Source of the DNA: Bacteroidetes bacterium OLB9
GTDB lineage: Bacteria; Bacteroidota; Bacteroidia; Chitinophagales; Saprospiraceae
Assembly (NCBI GenBank): GCA_001567255.1
Contig: LNBW01000003.1
Location: 50,967 to 114,966, forward strand
Reading direction: 5' to 3'
DNA length: 64,000 bases
Program-made: the position numbers and the translations under genes
Shown: piece by piece, positions 27,012 to 36,387 of the stretch
How positions within the stretch are numbered: position 1 is the first letter of the stretch
Layout: each line of letters opens with the position of its first letter
Notes under the pieces: generated by a model
The model's input: only the letters and a program-made list of their open reading frames with translations
The model's database searches: none
Told to the model about the DNA's origin: nothing

Positions 27012-28646
27012 TTATTTGCCGCTTAATATCTTTTTATACCGGTTAGTGTCTTTTAGTACTGCGACGGCCTCACTGATTTCAGGGTCATTATCCAGAGCTT
27101 GATGGATTTTACCCTTCTGATAGTAATATCTAGAGACTATTTCCTTTTCAATTTCTTTAATGATAGCATCTTTTGATCGTTGTAATTCAGTAGGTCGATC
27201 TGCAATAATTTTATCTTGAAGCGTTTTAATATCGTTCACAACACTATTACTTCCTGATTTTTCAAAAGCCGCTTTAGCATTGTTTAATATCTTTTCAGCT
27301 TCGGTTTCGTATTTGAAGTTCGATTTTTTGACATAATTGAGAAAATCGTCAAATTGCGTAAACCTGAAAGAAGCGATAGGATCTATTTTGTCTTTATTCT
27401 TACAATATTCGTTGACATATTTGAATATAATATATTGGTCATTGAGTGCATTGACCACTGCAGGAAGTTCAGGTGCAGGCAACTTGATGTCAGGCGTAAC
27501 ACCACCACCATCCAAGACGGTCCTTCCGTTTTTAGTTTTAAATTTAGATCTTCTATTGTCCGGGATATCAACAGGTATTCCGTTTTCGTACTCTACGCCT
27601 TGAATACATCGCCCACTGGGAATATAATATTTAGAAATTGTCAACTTTAACCTTGAATGATAAGGCAAGTCCTTAGTGCTTTGCACTAGGCCCTTACCAA
27701 AGGAGCGCTGACCGATTAACACAGCTCTGTCAACATCTTGAAGTGTGCCCGAGACAATTTCTGAAGCAGAAGCAGATTTATTGTCTATCAGTACAGCAAC
27801 AGGTAATTCAAGATCCTCAGGTTGTAAAGTTGTTCGGTAAACTTGGTCGTTTTCCTTAATCTTAGATTTGGTAGTAACTACTATTTCCCCTTGTGGCATA
27901 AATATATTACAAATATTGATGGCTTCATGAAGCAAACCACCGCCATTGTGTCGAAGGTCTAAGATGACGCCTGCGAGATTAGGGTTTTCTTCCTTTAGTT
28001 TGCGTAATGCTTGTTTGACATTATCAGATGCATTTTGAGTAAATATAGTTAATGAAATATAACCTACATCCTCACTGACAAAGCCGGAATAGGGTACATT
28101 GGGAATATTAACCTCTCCTCGTGTGATTGTTTTAGGTTCAACAGATGGACTACCAGAAGACTGGATGCCAAGAAGGATATCAGTACCCGGTATCCCTCTC
28201 ATAATAACATTAATGTCTTCTATTATTTTTCCCTTTATATCAATACCGTTTAGAGAAGTAATAATATCGCCAACTTTAATGCCAGCCTCAGCTGCAGGTC
28301 CACCTTCATACACCTCAGTTACAGTCACATTTTTATCTATGAGATTGATTTTAGCACCGATACCCTGATATCTGTCATCATCACTGATCCAATAACTTTC
28401 CATCTGTGATTCAGACATATAGTTAGTATAAGGGTCAAGCGATTTTGTCATTGCATCAATAGCTGTACGCATAAGTGTACCCGGATCTAGTTCATCAGCA
28501 AAATTATTGTTTAATTCTTTATAGACGCTGATAAAAATCTCCAGATTTTTTGATATTTCAAATAACTTGTCATTATTTATTGTAACTGCTGCAGTTCCTG
28601 TCAGAACCACGACAGCTATAATAATCGCCTTAAATTTTCTAGTCAT
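27012..28646 (-). CDS. S41-family carboxy-terminal processing peptidase
   Basis: A 544-residue protease. A membrane or signal segment (about 6-24) is followed by a PDZ domain (about 95-175; YQGIGAKINL, GGPAAEAGIKVGDIITSLNG) and a peptidase S41 domain. The catalytic Ser is in IDNKSASASEIVSGT and the Lys in GQRSFGKGLVQ. The C-terminal 150 residues are a helical extension. It cleaves C-terminal tails of periplasmic proteins; the substrate is unknown. A second S41 protease of the same length lies at 54766, also with PDZ and C-terminal extension. Confidence 0.93.
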   Translation of the reverse strand: MTRKFKAIIIAVVVLTGTAAVTINNDKLFEISKNLEIFISVYKELNNNFADELDPGTLMRTAIDAMTKSLDPYTNYMSESQMESYWISDDDRYQGIGAKINLIDKNVTVTEVYEGGPAAEAGIKVGDIITSLNGIDIKGKIIEDINVIMRGIPGTDILLGIQSSGSPSVEPKTITRGEVNIPNVPYSGFVSEDVGYISLTIFTQNASDNVKQALRKLKEENPNLAGVILDLRHNGGGLLHEAINICNIFMPQGEIVVTTKSKIKENDQVYRTTLQPEDLELPVAVLIDNKSASASEIVSGTLQDVDRAVLIGQRSFGKGLVQSTKDLPYHSRLKLTISKYYIPSGRCIQGVEYENGIPVDIPDNRRSKFKTKNGRTVLDGGGVTPDIKLPAPELPAVVNALNDQYIIFKYVNEYCKNKDKIDPIASFRFTQFDDFLNYVKKSNFKYETEAEKILNNAKAAFEKSGSNSVVNDIKTLQDKIIADRPTELQRSKDAIIKEIEKEIVSRYYYQKGKIHQALDNDPEISEAVAVLKDTNRYKKILSGK

Positions 28647-28700
28647 TATATATAAATAATAAGGTGAGTCTATTGTTAAAACGTAAAATCAAAAGAATTA

Positions 28701-29468
28701 TTAAATAAAATCAATTATAATCTGAAAAAGTTCATCCGGTCGGTCTGCATGAACCCAGTGACCTGCACCTTCTACTGTTTTGAGCGTTGCATTAGGAAAT
28801 GTTTGCTGGATTTCTGGCCAGTCTTCATCAAGTATATAATCTGAGCGACTACCTCTAATAAACAAGGCCTCCGTATCTACCGGATGATTAAAACGAATAG
28901 CCTCGATTATGTTCGTGTATTTTTCATGGAGTAAAGGTAGATTCATTTTCCATTCGTATCCGCCATCTTTCTTTCTGGTTAGGTTTTTCATAAGAAACTG
29001 GACAGTAGCAGGATCGTTTACGTATTGCATCATTGCTGATTGAGCTTCATTTCGACTGTTGATTTTATCAGGATTAAATGAGAAAAGTGCATCAAATACC
29101 GCCTGATGGCCATCAACGTTTTGTTTAATGCCCATGTCCACAATAATGAGTTTACGCACATAAGATTCAAATTCGTTGACAAACTGCAGGCAGGTTTTGC
29201 CACCCATACTATGCCCCATCATAATCGCCTCAAACATCCAGTTCTCATCCATAAATCTTCGAAGATCACCTGCTAGTAAAGGATAACTGAAGTCTGTGGT
29301 ATGCTCTGAGCGACCATGATCACGCTGATCAAGTAATACTGCCATGTAGCCTGCATCTTCGAGTTTTTTTCCAAAACTCACCCAGTTATCGAGCATTCCG
29401 AATAGACCATGCAGTATAATCACAGGAGTACCTTGGCCGAGTATTCTAAAGTTTAAAATTGGGGACAT
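28701..29468 (-). CDS. Alpha/beta hydrolase (YbfF-like esterase)
   Basis: A 255-residue alpha/beta hydrolase. The oxyanion region is HGLFGMLDNW (20-29). The nucleophile elbow is GHSMGGKT with Ser87, the Asp of the triad is probably near the loop YILDEDWPE and the His is in GAGHWVHADRP (about 237). Closest resemblance is to YbfF-type acyl-CoA/short-chain esterases, but substrate assignment from sequence is unsafe. Cytoplasmic, no signal peptide, transcribed on its own. Confidence 0.9.
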   Translation of the reverse strand: MSPILNFRILGQGTPVIILHGLFGMLDNWVSFGKKLEDAGYMAVLLDQRDHGRSEHTTDFSYPLLAGDLRRFMDENWMFEAIMMGHSMGGKTCLQFVNEFESYVRKLIIVDMGIKQNVDGHQAVFDALFSFNPDKINSRNEAQSAMMQYVNDPATVQFLMKNLTRKKDGGYEWKMNLPLLHEKYTNIIEAIRFNHPVDTEALFIRGSRSDYILDEDWPEIQQTFPNATLKTVEGAGHWVHADRPDELFQIIIDFI

Positions 29469-29721
29469 GTAATGGAATTTTAGTGCAGCAATTCATTGAA
29501 GAATTAAAAACAAATTGCATCTTTTATAAATAAATTTAAAAAAAAGCCATATTGTTGTGTTCAAATTCTAAAAATTCGACGTACTTTTAACTTTTGTAAA
29601 AATAGTGTCAAAATTATTTTTTGAATAAACAATTAAAAGAAACAATTAAAAATATATAAACAAAAGACAATCAATAATATGTAAATTTTATAAATTAAAT
29701 TTGATGGAATTATTAGAAAGC

Positions 29722-29735
29722 ATGATGTAAATCAT
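29722..29735. promoter_or_regulatory. FNR/CRP-like operator upstream of the cbb3 oxidase locus
   Basis: ATGATGTAAATCAT is a perfect palindrome around TGAT-N4-ATCA, the core of the FNR/CRP box (TTGAT-N4-ATCAA). Its centre is about 55 bases before the ccoS ATG. FNR-type regulators activate cbb3 oxidase genes under low oxygen in other phyla; a regulator acting on this site is inferred. Confidence 0.55.
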
Positions 29736-29769
29736 ATTTTAAAAGGTTCTGCAAATATAATTTAGAGTT

Positions 29770-29777
29770 TATTTTTG
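29770..29777 (+). promoter_or_regulatory. -7 promoter element of the cbb3 oxidase operon
   Basis: TATTTTTG matches TAnnTTTG and ends six bases before the ccoS ATG, so transcription would start at or very near the initiation codon. No TTG lies at the -33 position, which fits dependence on an activator at 29722-29735. Confidence 0.5.
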
Positions 29778-29783
29778 AATACA

Positions 29784-29951
29784 ATGAAAGTAATATTATT
29801 GTTGATAGTAATCAGCCTGATATTGGCCATTTTTTTTCTTGGAGCATTTTTTTGGGCTGTGAGAGATGGTCAATATGATGATGAGTACACTCCTGGTATG
29901 AGAATATTACTGGACGATGACATGATAGACAATAAAAACAACACCAATTGA
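29784..29951 (+). CDS. ccoS: cbb3-type cytochrome oxidase assembly protein CcoS
   Basis: A 55-residue protein: one membrane helix (about 3-25, ILLLIVISLILAIFFLGAFFWAV) followed by RDGQYDD and a short acidic tail. The W-x-x-R-D-G-Q-Y-D-D sequence is the CcoS/FixS signature. CcoS is needed for heme and copper insertion into cbb3 oxidase. It starts the locus, 29 bases before ccoNO, and shares the FNR-like site and promoter. Confidence 0.9.
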   Translation: MKVILLLIVISLILAIFFLGAFFWAVRDGQYDDEYTPGMRILLDDDMIDNKNNTN

Positions 29952-29980
29952 TAATTTGATTTTTTAAATGAATTTGAAAT

Positions 29981-32098
29981 ATGGCGAATGTAGAAACTTT
30001 TAATTATGACAACAAAATAGTGCGCAACTTTGCTATCGCCACTATTGCGTTTGGGGCTATCGGAATGCTTGTTGGTATTATTGCAGCACTGGAGCTAGTA
30101 TATCCTTCATTAAATATGGGGATTGCACAAATTACTTTTGGAAGAATTAGGCCATTACATACTAATGCAGTGGTATTTGCTTTTGTAGGTAATGGTATTT
30201 TTACCGGCGTGTACTATTCTTTACAAAGACTCGCTAAAGCAAGGATGTACAGCGACTTGCTATCTAAAATTCATTTTTGGGGTTGGCAACTGATTATTCT
30301 ATCAGCAGTGATCACTTTTCCTATGGGACTCACAAGCAGCCATGAGTATGCTGAGTTGATCTGGCCTATTGATATTGCTATCGCCATAGTTTGGATTGTT
30401 TTTGGTATCAATATGTTTGGCACGTTAATCAAAAGAAGAGAGCAGCATTTATACGTTGCTATTTGGTTTTATATAGGTACGTGGATTACAGTTACAGTTC
30501 TTCACATATTTAATAATATACAGATACCAGTGAGTCTAACGTATGGTGTTCAGGCGTTTGCGGGGGTTCAGGATGCACTTATACAGTGGTGGTATGGACA
30601 TAATGCAGTAGCATTCTTTCTGACTACGCCTTACTTGGGTTTGATGTATTATTTCCTACCTAAAGCCGCTAATAGACCGGTGTACTCATATAAGTTGTCT
30701 ATCATTCACTTCTGGGCGTTGATTTTCTTGTATATATGGGCGGGACCACACCACTTATTATATACATCATTGCCTGAATGGGCACAATCGTTGGGAACTG
30801 TTTTTTCTGTTATGTTGATAGCACCGTCATGGGGAGGTATGCTGAACGGATTGCTGACATTGAGAGGGGCTTGGGACAAAGTAAAAACGGATCCTATTCT
30901 TAAGTTTTTTGTGGTAGCTGTTACGGCTTATGGTATGGCCACACTAGAAGGACCACTTCTTTCCATTAAGTCTCTCAATGCTATCACCCACTATACTGAC
31001 TGGACAGTAGCACACGTCCATATTGGAGCTCTGGGATGGAATGGACTGCTGACTTTCGGAATGCTGTACTGGCTGATACCTAGGATTTATGGTACAAAAC
31101 TTTATTCTGTTAAGCTTGCAAATATTCACTTTTGGTTAGGTACGTTAGGGATGCTGTTCTATGCTATTCCATTGTATTGGGCTGGCTGGACACAATCGCT
31201 GATGTGGAAGCAATTTACAGCTGACGGATTTTTGCAATATGGTAACTTCTTGGAGACGGTAACCCATATTTTGCCAATGTATCTAATCCGCGCCATTGGA
31301 GGGACGATTTATTTTGTCGGTGTTTGTATTTTAATCTATAATATTTATAAAACGATTAAGAGCGGAAGTCTTATTGCTGATCAAGAGGCTTCAGCCGCGC
31401 CTAGAGCTGTTTATGTTTCAGAGACTAAAGAAGGATTCCATAGATGGCTCGAAAGAAAGCCTATTCAGATGCTTATAGGAAGTATGATTGTCATTATGAT
31501 TGGAGGTATTGTAGAGATTATCCCTATGCTATTAATTGATGATAATGTACCTAAAATAGCATCAGTCAAACCATATACACCACTAGAATTAGAAGGACGT
31601 GACATTTACATCAGAGAAGGGTGTGTCGGATGTCATTCTCAAATGGTGAGACCATTTAGATCAGAGACGGAAAGATATGGTGAATACTCAAAGTCAGGCG
31701 AATTCATCTATGACCGACCATTCTTGTGGGGAAGTAAAAGAACAGGACCAGATCTGCACCGTGTTGGAGGAAAATATCCTGATAGCTGGCATTACAACCA
31801 CATGCTAGACCCGACATCTATGGCTCCGGGTTCAATCATGCCTACATATCCATGGTTATTTGAAGACGATTTAGATACAAAATATACGGCATCAAAGATT
31901 AAAGTGTTAAAATCTTTAGGCACACCTTATCCTGATGGATACGCAGATAAAGCGGTAGAAGATTTAAAGGCTCAGGCAGCAAAGATAACTACTAGTCTTA
32001 AGGCTGATAAAATCATGCAAGACAACCTTGAAAGTAAGGAAATTATTGCATTGATTGCATATTTACAACGTTTAGGTACAGACATTAAGATTAAATAA
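29981..32098 (+). CDS. ccoNO: cbb3-type cytochrome c oxidase, fused subunits I and II (CcoN-CcoO)
   Basis: A 705-residue fusion. Residues 1-470 form CcoN with about 12 membrane helices and the heme/copper ligand histidines in RPLHTNAVVF (His60), WYGHNAVAF (about 208), GPHHLLYTSLP (about 255) and HYTDWTVAHVHIGALGWNG (about 337-355). Residues about 495-705 form CcoO: one membrane anchor, then a class I cytochrome c with CVGCH (about 547-551) and a distal Met. The enzyme reduces oxygen with high affinity in the inner membrane. Fused CcoNO is known from Bacteroidota. The frame is intact. Confidence 0.95.
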   Translation: MANVETFNYDNKIVRNFAIATIAFGAIGMLVGIIAALELVYPSLNMGIAQITFGRIRPLHTNAVVFAFVGNGIFTGVYYSLQRLAKARMYSDLLSKIHFWGWQLIILSAVITFPMGLTSSHEYAELIWPIDIAIAIVWIVFGINMFGTLIKRREQHLYVAIWFYIGTWITVTVLHIFNNIQIPVSLTYGVQAFAGVQDALIQWWYGHNAVAFFLTTPYLGLMYYFLPKAANRPVYSYKLSIIHFWALIFLYIWAGPHHLLYTSLPEWAQSLGTVFSVMLIAPSWGGMLNGLLTLRGAWDKVKTDPILKFFVVAVTAYGMATLEGPLLSIKSLNAITHYTDWTVAHVHIGALGWNGLLTFGMLYWLIPRIYGTKLYSVKLANIHFWLGTLGMLFYAIPLYWAGWTQSLMWKQFTADGFLQYGNFLETVTHILPMYLIRAIGGTIYFVGVCILIYNIYKTIKSGSLIADQEASAAPRAVYVSETKEGFHRWLERKPIQMLIGSMIVIMIGGIVEIIPMLLIDDNVPKIASVKPYTPLELEGRDIYIREGCVGCHSQMVRPFRSETERYGEYSKSGEFIYDRPFLWGSKRTGPDLHRVGGKYPDSWHYNHMLDPTSMAPGSIMPTYPWLFEDDLDTKYTASKIKVLKSLGTPYPDGYADKAVEDLKAQAAKITTSLKADKIMQDNLESKEIIALIAYLQRLGTDIKIK

Positions 32099-32111
32099 AT
32101 TATCAGATATC

Positions 32112-32273
32112 ATGGGGAAGTATATTCTAGAAGGGATGGAACATATAAACTGGATGGGCATATTTGCTCTAGTTACTTTTGTGATCGTCTTTTTACTAAG
32201 TATCTATCTGATTTTTAAGAAAGATGATAAGGTTTTAAAAAGGCTTGAGAATATGCCTTTGGATGATGACTGA
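32112..32273 (+). CDS. ccoQ: CcoQ/FixQ-like small membrane protein
   Basis: A 53-residue frame 13 bases after ccoNO and before ccoP. One membrane helix (about 15-36: MGIFALVTFVIVFLLSIYLIF) is followed by KKDD and a charged tail. Size, position and the single helix with a basic/acidic tail fit CcoQ, which stabilises the cbb3 complex; sequence conservation in this subunit is low, so the symbol rests mainly on context. Confidence 0.75.
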   Translation: MGKYILEGMEHINWMGIFALVTFVIVFLLSIYLIFKKDDKVLKRLENMPLDDD

Positions 32274-32320
32274 TAACAATGTAGAAATTTTAAACAATAT
32301 TTAAACAATTCAATAAAATA

Positions 32321-33254
32321 ATGAAAAAGGTCTTTTTAAATGGAGTTATGAGTGTTGTTCTGATGGCCGGTTCTGTTACTGTCCATGCTCAAGATGGTAT
32401 GGGAGGAACAGACAGTGTTATGAGTAATTTTTTCAGATTAATTTACAACAATACGCTATTAATTTTTTCAGTTATGGTTGTATTGGGTGTGCTAGGTGCC
32501 GGATATAGGGTAGTAATGACCTTAATTGACAATCAGAGAGTTCATGTGCCAGGATATTCTGGCTCGGACACTTCTGTAACAGCAGATAGTCATTTGTCTG
32601 TGTGGGAGCGCTTTAATAAGAGGATGTGGGGTTCAGTCCCAGTAGAAAAAGAAGCAGAAATCGATTCCGGCCATGAGTATGATGGTATTAGAGAATTAGA
32701 TAATACCATGCCTCCATGGTGGGTATATTTGTTTTATGCTACCATTATTTTTAGTGTAGGATATTTATGGTATTATAGCTATGGCGGCGGCCCTACCCAA
32801 TTACAAGAGTATCAGGCAGCAGTTGAAAAGGCTGAGATAGAAAAGGCACAACATCTCGCTGCGCAAGGAGGCTCCATAGACGAAACTAATGTAACATTGC
32901 TTTCCGATGAAAGTGCTGTTACAGAAGGTAAAGAAATTTATGATACCAATTGCGCTGTTTGTCATGGTAAGCAAGGGGAAGGTCTTGTTGGACCGAATCT
33001 TACCGATAAGTATTGGCTACATGGCGGGAGCATTAATAATGTGTTTAGCGTAATCAAATATGGCGTACCTGATAAAGGAATGATTTCTTGGAAAGATCAG
33101 CTTCGTCCTGCGGCTATTCAAAAAAACAGCTAGTTATATTTTAACATTACAAGGAACTAATCCTCCAAATCCGAAGGAAGCACAAGGCGAATTATATGAA
33201 CCTGCAGAGGCTCCTGCCGAAACTCCTGCTGAAGGTGGAAGTGGTGAAGGATAG
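32321..33254 (+). CDS. ccoP: cbb3-type cytochrome oxidase subunit CcoP (one frameshift)
   Basis: The conceptual product is about 310 residues. A hydrophobic N-terminus (signal-like, 1-24) precedes a membrane helix (about 40-68), a linker, the CcoP/FixP N-terminal domain ending DNTMPPWWVYLFYATIIF, a second helix, and a cytochrome c domain with CAVCH at about 210-214. Only one heme-binding motif is present, against two in Proteobacteria. The frame is lost at 33120-33126 (seven A): one fewer gives AAIQKTASYILTLQGTNPPNP and a Pro/Glu/Gly tail to the stop at 33252-33254. A homopolymer error is likely. Confidence 0.9.
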
Positions 33255-33324
33255 AGATATTTTTAATTGTACAGTTTGATATATAATTATCAATTAGTAT
33301 AGTTATAACAAACATATTGATTTT

Positions 33325-33353
33325 GAATGGCAGGATTTTCCTGCCATTCTTTT
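33325..33353 (+). terminator. Intrinsic terminator after ccoP
   Basis: GAATGGCAGGA (33325-33335) pairs perfectly with TCCTGCCATTC (33339-33349), a 3-base loop, then TTTT. It should end most ccoS-ccoP transcription before ccoG. Confidence 0.85.
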
Positions 33354-33400
33354 AACATTCATTAGATATCTGATTATTATTAAGTAAATTCTAATATTCC

Positions 33401-34900
33401 ATGTCAGTAGTTAAAAAACCTGAAAATAAGGAGAGTCAATTCAGGGATAAATTAGCCACAGTAGATTCTAAAGGAAAGCGAATATGGGTATATCCCAAGA
33501 AACCTAAGGGAAGATATACGAATTATAGGACATGGCTCTCCTATGTTTATTTTTTGATTTTATTTGGTTTGCCATTTATTAAATTGAATGGCGAACCATT
33601 GGTTCTCTTGAATATTCCGGAGAGAAATTTCATTATTTTTGGAATGCATTTTGGACCTCAAGACTTTTATCTTTTTGCTATAGGAATGCTGATCCTTCTG
33701 GTGTTTATTATTCTTTTTACAGTGGTTTATGGCCGTTTATTTTGTGGGTGGATTTGCCCTCAGACAGTATTCTTGGAATTGATGTTCAGGCGAATTGAGT
33801 ATGCTATTGAGGGAGATCATAATGAACAAAGAAAGCTTTCTGTCGCACCATGGGATACAAACAAAATTATTAAAAAAGTTAGCAAGCATATTATATTCTT
33901 TGTATTGTCGGTTATCATTGCTAATACTTTTTTGGCCTACATCATCGGAATTGATGAAGTGAAGAAAATTATTACTGAACCATTGAGCCAGCATTTCGGT
34001 GGTTTTGCAGCTATGTTGATTTTCTCTGCTGTGTTTTATTATGTTTTTGCAAGTTTACGTGAGCAAGTGTGTATAACTATTTGCCCTTATGGTAGGCTTC
34101 AGGGTGTGATGTTGGATGACAAATCACTAGTGGTCGCTTATGATTTTGTACGTGGAGAACCAAGAGGTAAAATCAAAAAATCAATGGCGAAGCCGGCACC
34201 ATTGGCAGCTACTTCTGTGAAAACAACCGCAGCTAATGCAGATGTATCACAGGACTATTTTGATAGTATGAAGGAGCAGGTTTTGGGAGACTGCATTGAC
34301 TGTTCGCTATGTGTTCAGGTGTGCCCTACAGGAATTGATATACGTAATGGGACTCAACTTGAATGTGTAAATTGTACTGCCTGTATGGATGCTTGTGATG
34401 AAGTGATGGATAAAATTGAGCGACCGAGAGGATTGATTAGGCTAGATAGTATAGAAGGTATTACTCAAGGTAAACGTCATATTTTTAATGCTAGAACAAT
34501 TGGCTATTCAGTAGTATTATTCGTTTTGATTGGCATAGAAGTGCTTTTATTTGCATTGAGATCAGATGTCGATGTATTATTTTTAAGAGCTGGAGGTTTA
34601 CTGAATCAGCGCAATGAAGACGGTACTATCAGCAATTTATACAACTATCAGCTAGACAATAAAACCAGTAAAGATTTGCACATAGAATTTAAGTTGTTGG
34701 ATCCTGCTGTTGGTACTTTTGAGTTTGTTGGAAATGTCCAACCTGAAGTAGCAAAGAATAGCCATGGTAAGGGTACGGTGTTCATTAAAATTCCTGAAGA
34801 AAAGCTAGAAAGTGGCAAGAACAAGATAGTAATTGGAGTATATTCTGATGGAGAATTGATAACAAAGGTAAAGACCACTTTCTTTGGGCCGATTAAATAA
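33401..34900 (+). CDS. ccoG: Cytochrome c oxidase accessory protein CcoG
   Basis: A 499-residue membrane protein of the CcoG/RdxA family. It has several membrane helices, CGWICPQTVFLELMFRR (115-131), and a polyferredoxin with CIDCSLCVQVCP (about 298) and CVNCTACMDAC (about 322) for two 4Fe-4S clusters. The C-terminal 110 residues form an Ig-like periplasmic domain. CcoG reduces copper for cbb3 assembly. It follows the ccoP terminator, so it may have a separate promoter; none with a clear -7 element is seen. Confidence 0.94.
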   Translation: MSVVKKPENKESQFRDKLATVDSKGKRIWVYPKKPKGRYTNYRTWLSYVYFLILFGLPFIKLNGEPLVLLNIPERNFIIFGMHFGPQDFYLFAIGMLILLVFIILFTVVYGRLFCGWICPQTVFLELMFRRIEYAIEGDHNEQRKLSVAPWDTNKIIKKVSKHIIFFVLSVIIANTFLAYIIGIDEVKKIITEPLSQHFGGFAAMLIFSAVFYYVFASLREQVCITICPYGRLQGVMLDDKSLVVAYDFVRGEPRGKIKKSMAKPAPLAATSVKTTAANADVSQDYFDSMKEQVLGDCIDCSLCVQVCPTGIDIRNGTQLECVNCTACMDACDEVMDKIERPRGLIRLDSIEGITQGKRHIFNARTIGYSVVLFVLIGIEVLLFALRSDVDVLFLRAGGLLNQRNEDGTISNLYNYQLDNKTSKDLHIEFKLLDPAVGTFEFVGNVQPEVAKNSHGKGTVFIKIPEEKLESGKNKIVIGVYSDGELITKVKTTFFGPIK

Positions 34901-34978
34901 AGTATTTATTAACATTGCCTCTGATTATGATGTTATTTATTTCAGAATGTTTAGAACTTGAACTTTAAAATATCGAAC

Positions 34979-35422
34979 ATGAAATTCAATTGGGGTACTG
35001 GCTTAGGTTTATTTTTGATCCTCTTCGTTTTGACGCTTGTATTTGTAGTTTATCAATCTACTAAGGTGCATGATAGTCTCGTGGTTGAAAAGTATTATGA
35101 AGAAGATTTGGCCTATCAGAGCATGATGGAGAAGAAGCAAAATACAGCTTCTTTAGCACAAAAAGTTCAAATTAAACTGATAGATGGAGGCAAATGGATT
35201 CTTTTGAAATTTCCAGGAGATGATTATTCGAATATAACCGGCAAAGTGCAATTATTTAGTCCCATAACTGAGGAAGAAGATCAGGTATTTAAGCTGGAAT
35301 TGAATCCAAATGCTGAATTTAGAATCCCAGTTAGTGAATTGCGAAAAGGAAAATATAGAGTTAAATTGAATTGGCAGCAAAAAGGAGTACCGTATTATCA
35401 AGAAGAGGTCATCATTATCTGA
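34979..35422 (+). CDS. fixH: FixH family protein (CcoH)
   Basis: A 147-residue protein from ATG 34979 (MKFNWGTGLGLFLILFVLT); a TTG 21 bases upstream is also in frame, but ATG is preferred. One N-terminal membrane helix (about 7-28) is followed by YYEEDLAYQSMMEKKQN, a typical FixH segment, and a beta-rich periplasmic domain. FixH/CcoH takes part in cbb3 oxidase assembly. It lies between ccoG and a SafE-like gene, as in other cbb3 loci. Confidence 0.88.
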   Translation: MKFNWGTGLGLFLILFVLTLVFVVYQSTKVHDSLVVEKYYEEDLAYQSMMEKKQNTASLAQKVQIKLIDGGKWILLKFPGDDYSNITGKVQLFSPITEEEDQVFKLELNPNAEFRIPVSELRKGKYRVKLNWQQKGVPYYQEEVIII

Positions 35423-35437
35423 CAGAATTTTTTTACT

Positions 35438-36136
35438 TTGTACTGGATTGCCTTTACTTTAGGATTTTTTGGAAGCCTGCATTGCATTGTGATGTGTGGC
35501 CCACTTGCTATGGCTGTACATCATAGTAAAGGAGTCAGAGGATGGTCGTCATGGATAAGTTCGCTATTGTATAATACTGGTAGAACGATTGGTTACATTT
35601 TGCTAGGTCTGCTGTTTGGTTTGGTAGGCAGTATGGTTGCATTTAGTGGAATGCAGCGGGTGGTTTCTATTCTCCTGGGCATAATACTTATTTTATTTTT
35701 TGTTTTTTCGATTCAACCGGACCAGGCTATTGCTAAGGTATCGTTTTTGAAGACAACCTATCAATGGGTGAGTCGTACCTTGCGAGAACTACTGAAGAAA
35801 AGTAAAAAAGTGCCTTCTATAGTTTTAGGTGTTGTCAATGGATTTTTGCCTTGTGGGTTGGTATATATTGCTATCGTCGGTGCGTTATCTTTGGGCAATG
35901 TGTGGGGAAGTATGGGGTTTATGCTTTTTTTTGGATTGGGCACCTTTCCGGGTATGATAACAGTGATGGTTGGTCATCAGCCATTACAAAAAAAACTAGG
36001 GGTATCATTTAGGAAAGTATATCCGTACATTACATTATTTATGGGCCTTTATTTAGTTTATAGAGGATGGATGTATAAACTACCACTGGAGCTTAATTTT
36101 TTTGAAGCGCTAAAAAACCCGGTGATGTGCCATTAA
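35438..36136 (+). CDS. Sulfite exporter TauE/SafE-like membrane protein (urease accessory protein UreH-like fold)
   Basis: A 232-residue membrane protein with six hydrophobic segments. The N-terminal MYWIAFTLGFFGSLHCIVMC contains the conserved GxxHCxxMCGP metal-site motif of the SafE-like group found beside cbb3 genes. It starts with TTG at 35438, 15 bases after the fixH stop; no ATG or GTG is available upstream in frame with a normal N-terminus, so TTG is probably the true start. The likely role is copper or thiol handling in oxidase assembly, inferred from context. Confidence 0.82.
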   Translation: MYWIAFTLGFFGSLHCIVMCGPLAMAVHHSKGVRGWSSWISSLLYNTGRTIGYILLGLLFGLVGSMVAFSGMQRVVSILLGIILILFFVFSIQPDQAIAKVSFLKTTYQWVSRTLRELLKKSKKVPSIVLGVVNGFLPCGLVYIAIVGALSLGNVWGSMGFMLFFGLGTFPGMITVMVGHQPLQKKLGVSFRKVYPYITLFMGLYLVYRGWMYKLPLELNFFEALKNPVMCH

Positions 36137-36375
36137 TCAAATTTAATAATCATAAACTATTCTGCGTCAAAATAGCCTCAAGGCAACTTTCACATCACTT
36201 TAATCATCATTAACCAAACCATAGCGTTGACTAGTTGTTTCCACAATACAACCCATATTAATGGTTTTTTGATTCATGGTGAATTAATTGTACATGCAAG
36301 GGTTAATATTGAGTAGCTATATGACCCATTTGAAATGTATGATGTTGAATAGCAGCGTAAGCACACAAAATGCAC

Positions 36376-36383
36376 TATCTTTG
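36376..36383 (+). promoter_or_regulatory. -7 promoter element of rlmN
   Basis: TATCTTTG, a perfect TAnnTTTG, followed by CAGC and the ATG at 36388. The spacing implies a leaderless mRNA. This also fixes the rlmN start downstream of an in-frame ATG at 36370, which lies upstream of the promoter element. Confidence 0.6.
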
Positions 36384-36387
36384 CAGC

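Larger units (their letters stand above)
29469..29783. other. Regulatory intergenic region before the cbb3 oxidase genes
   Basis: Very AT-rich, no gene. It contains the FNR-like palindrome at 29722-29735 and a -7 element at 29770-29777, both annotated separately. Confidence 0.6.
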
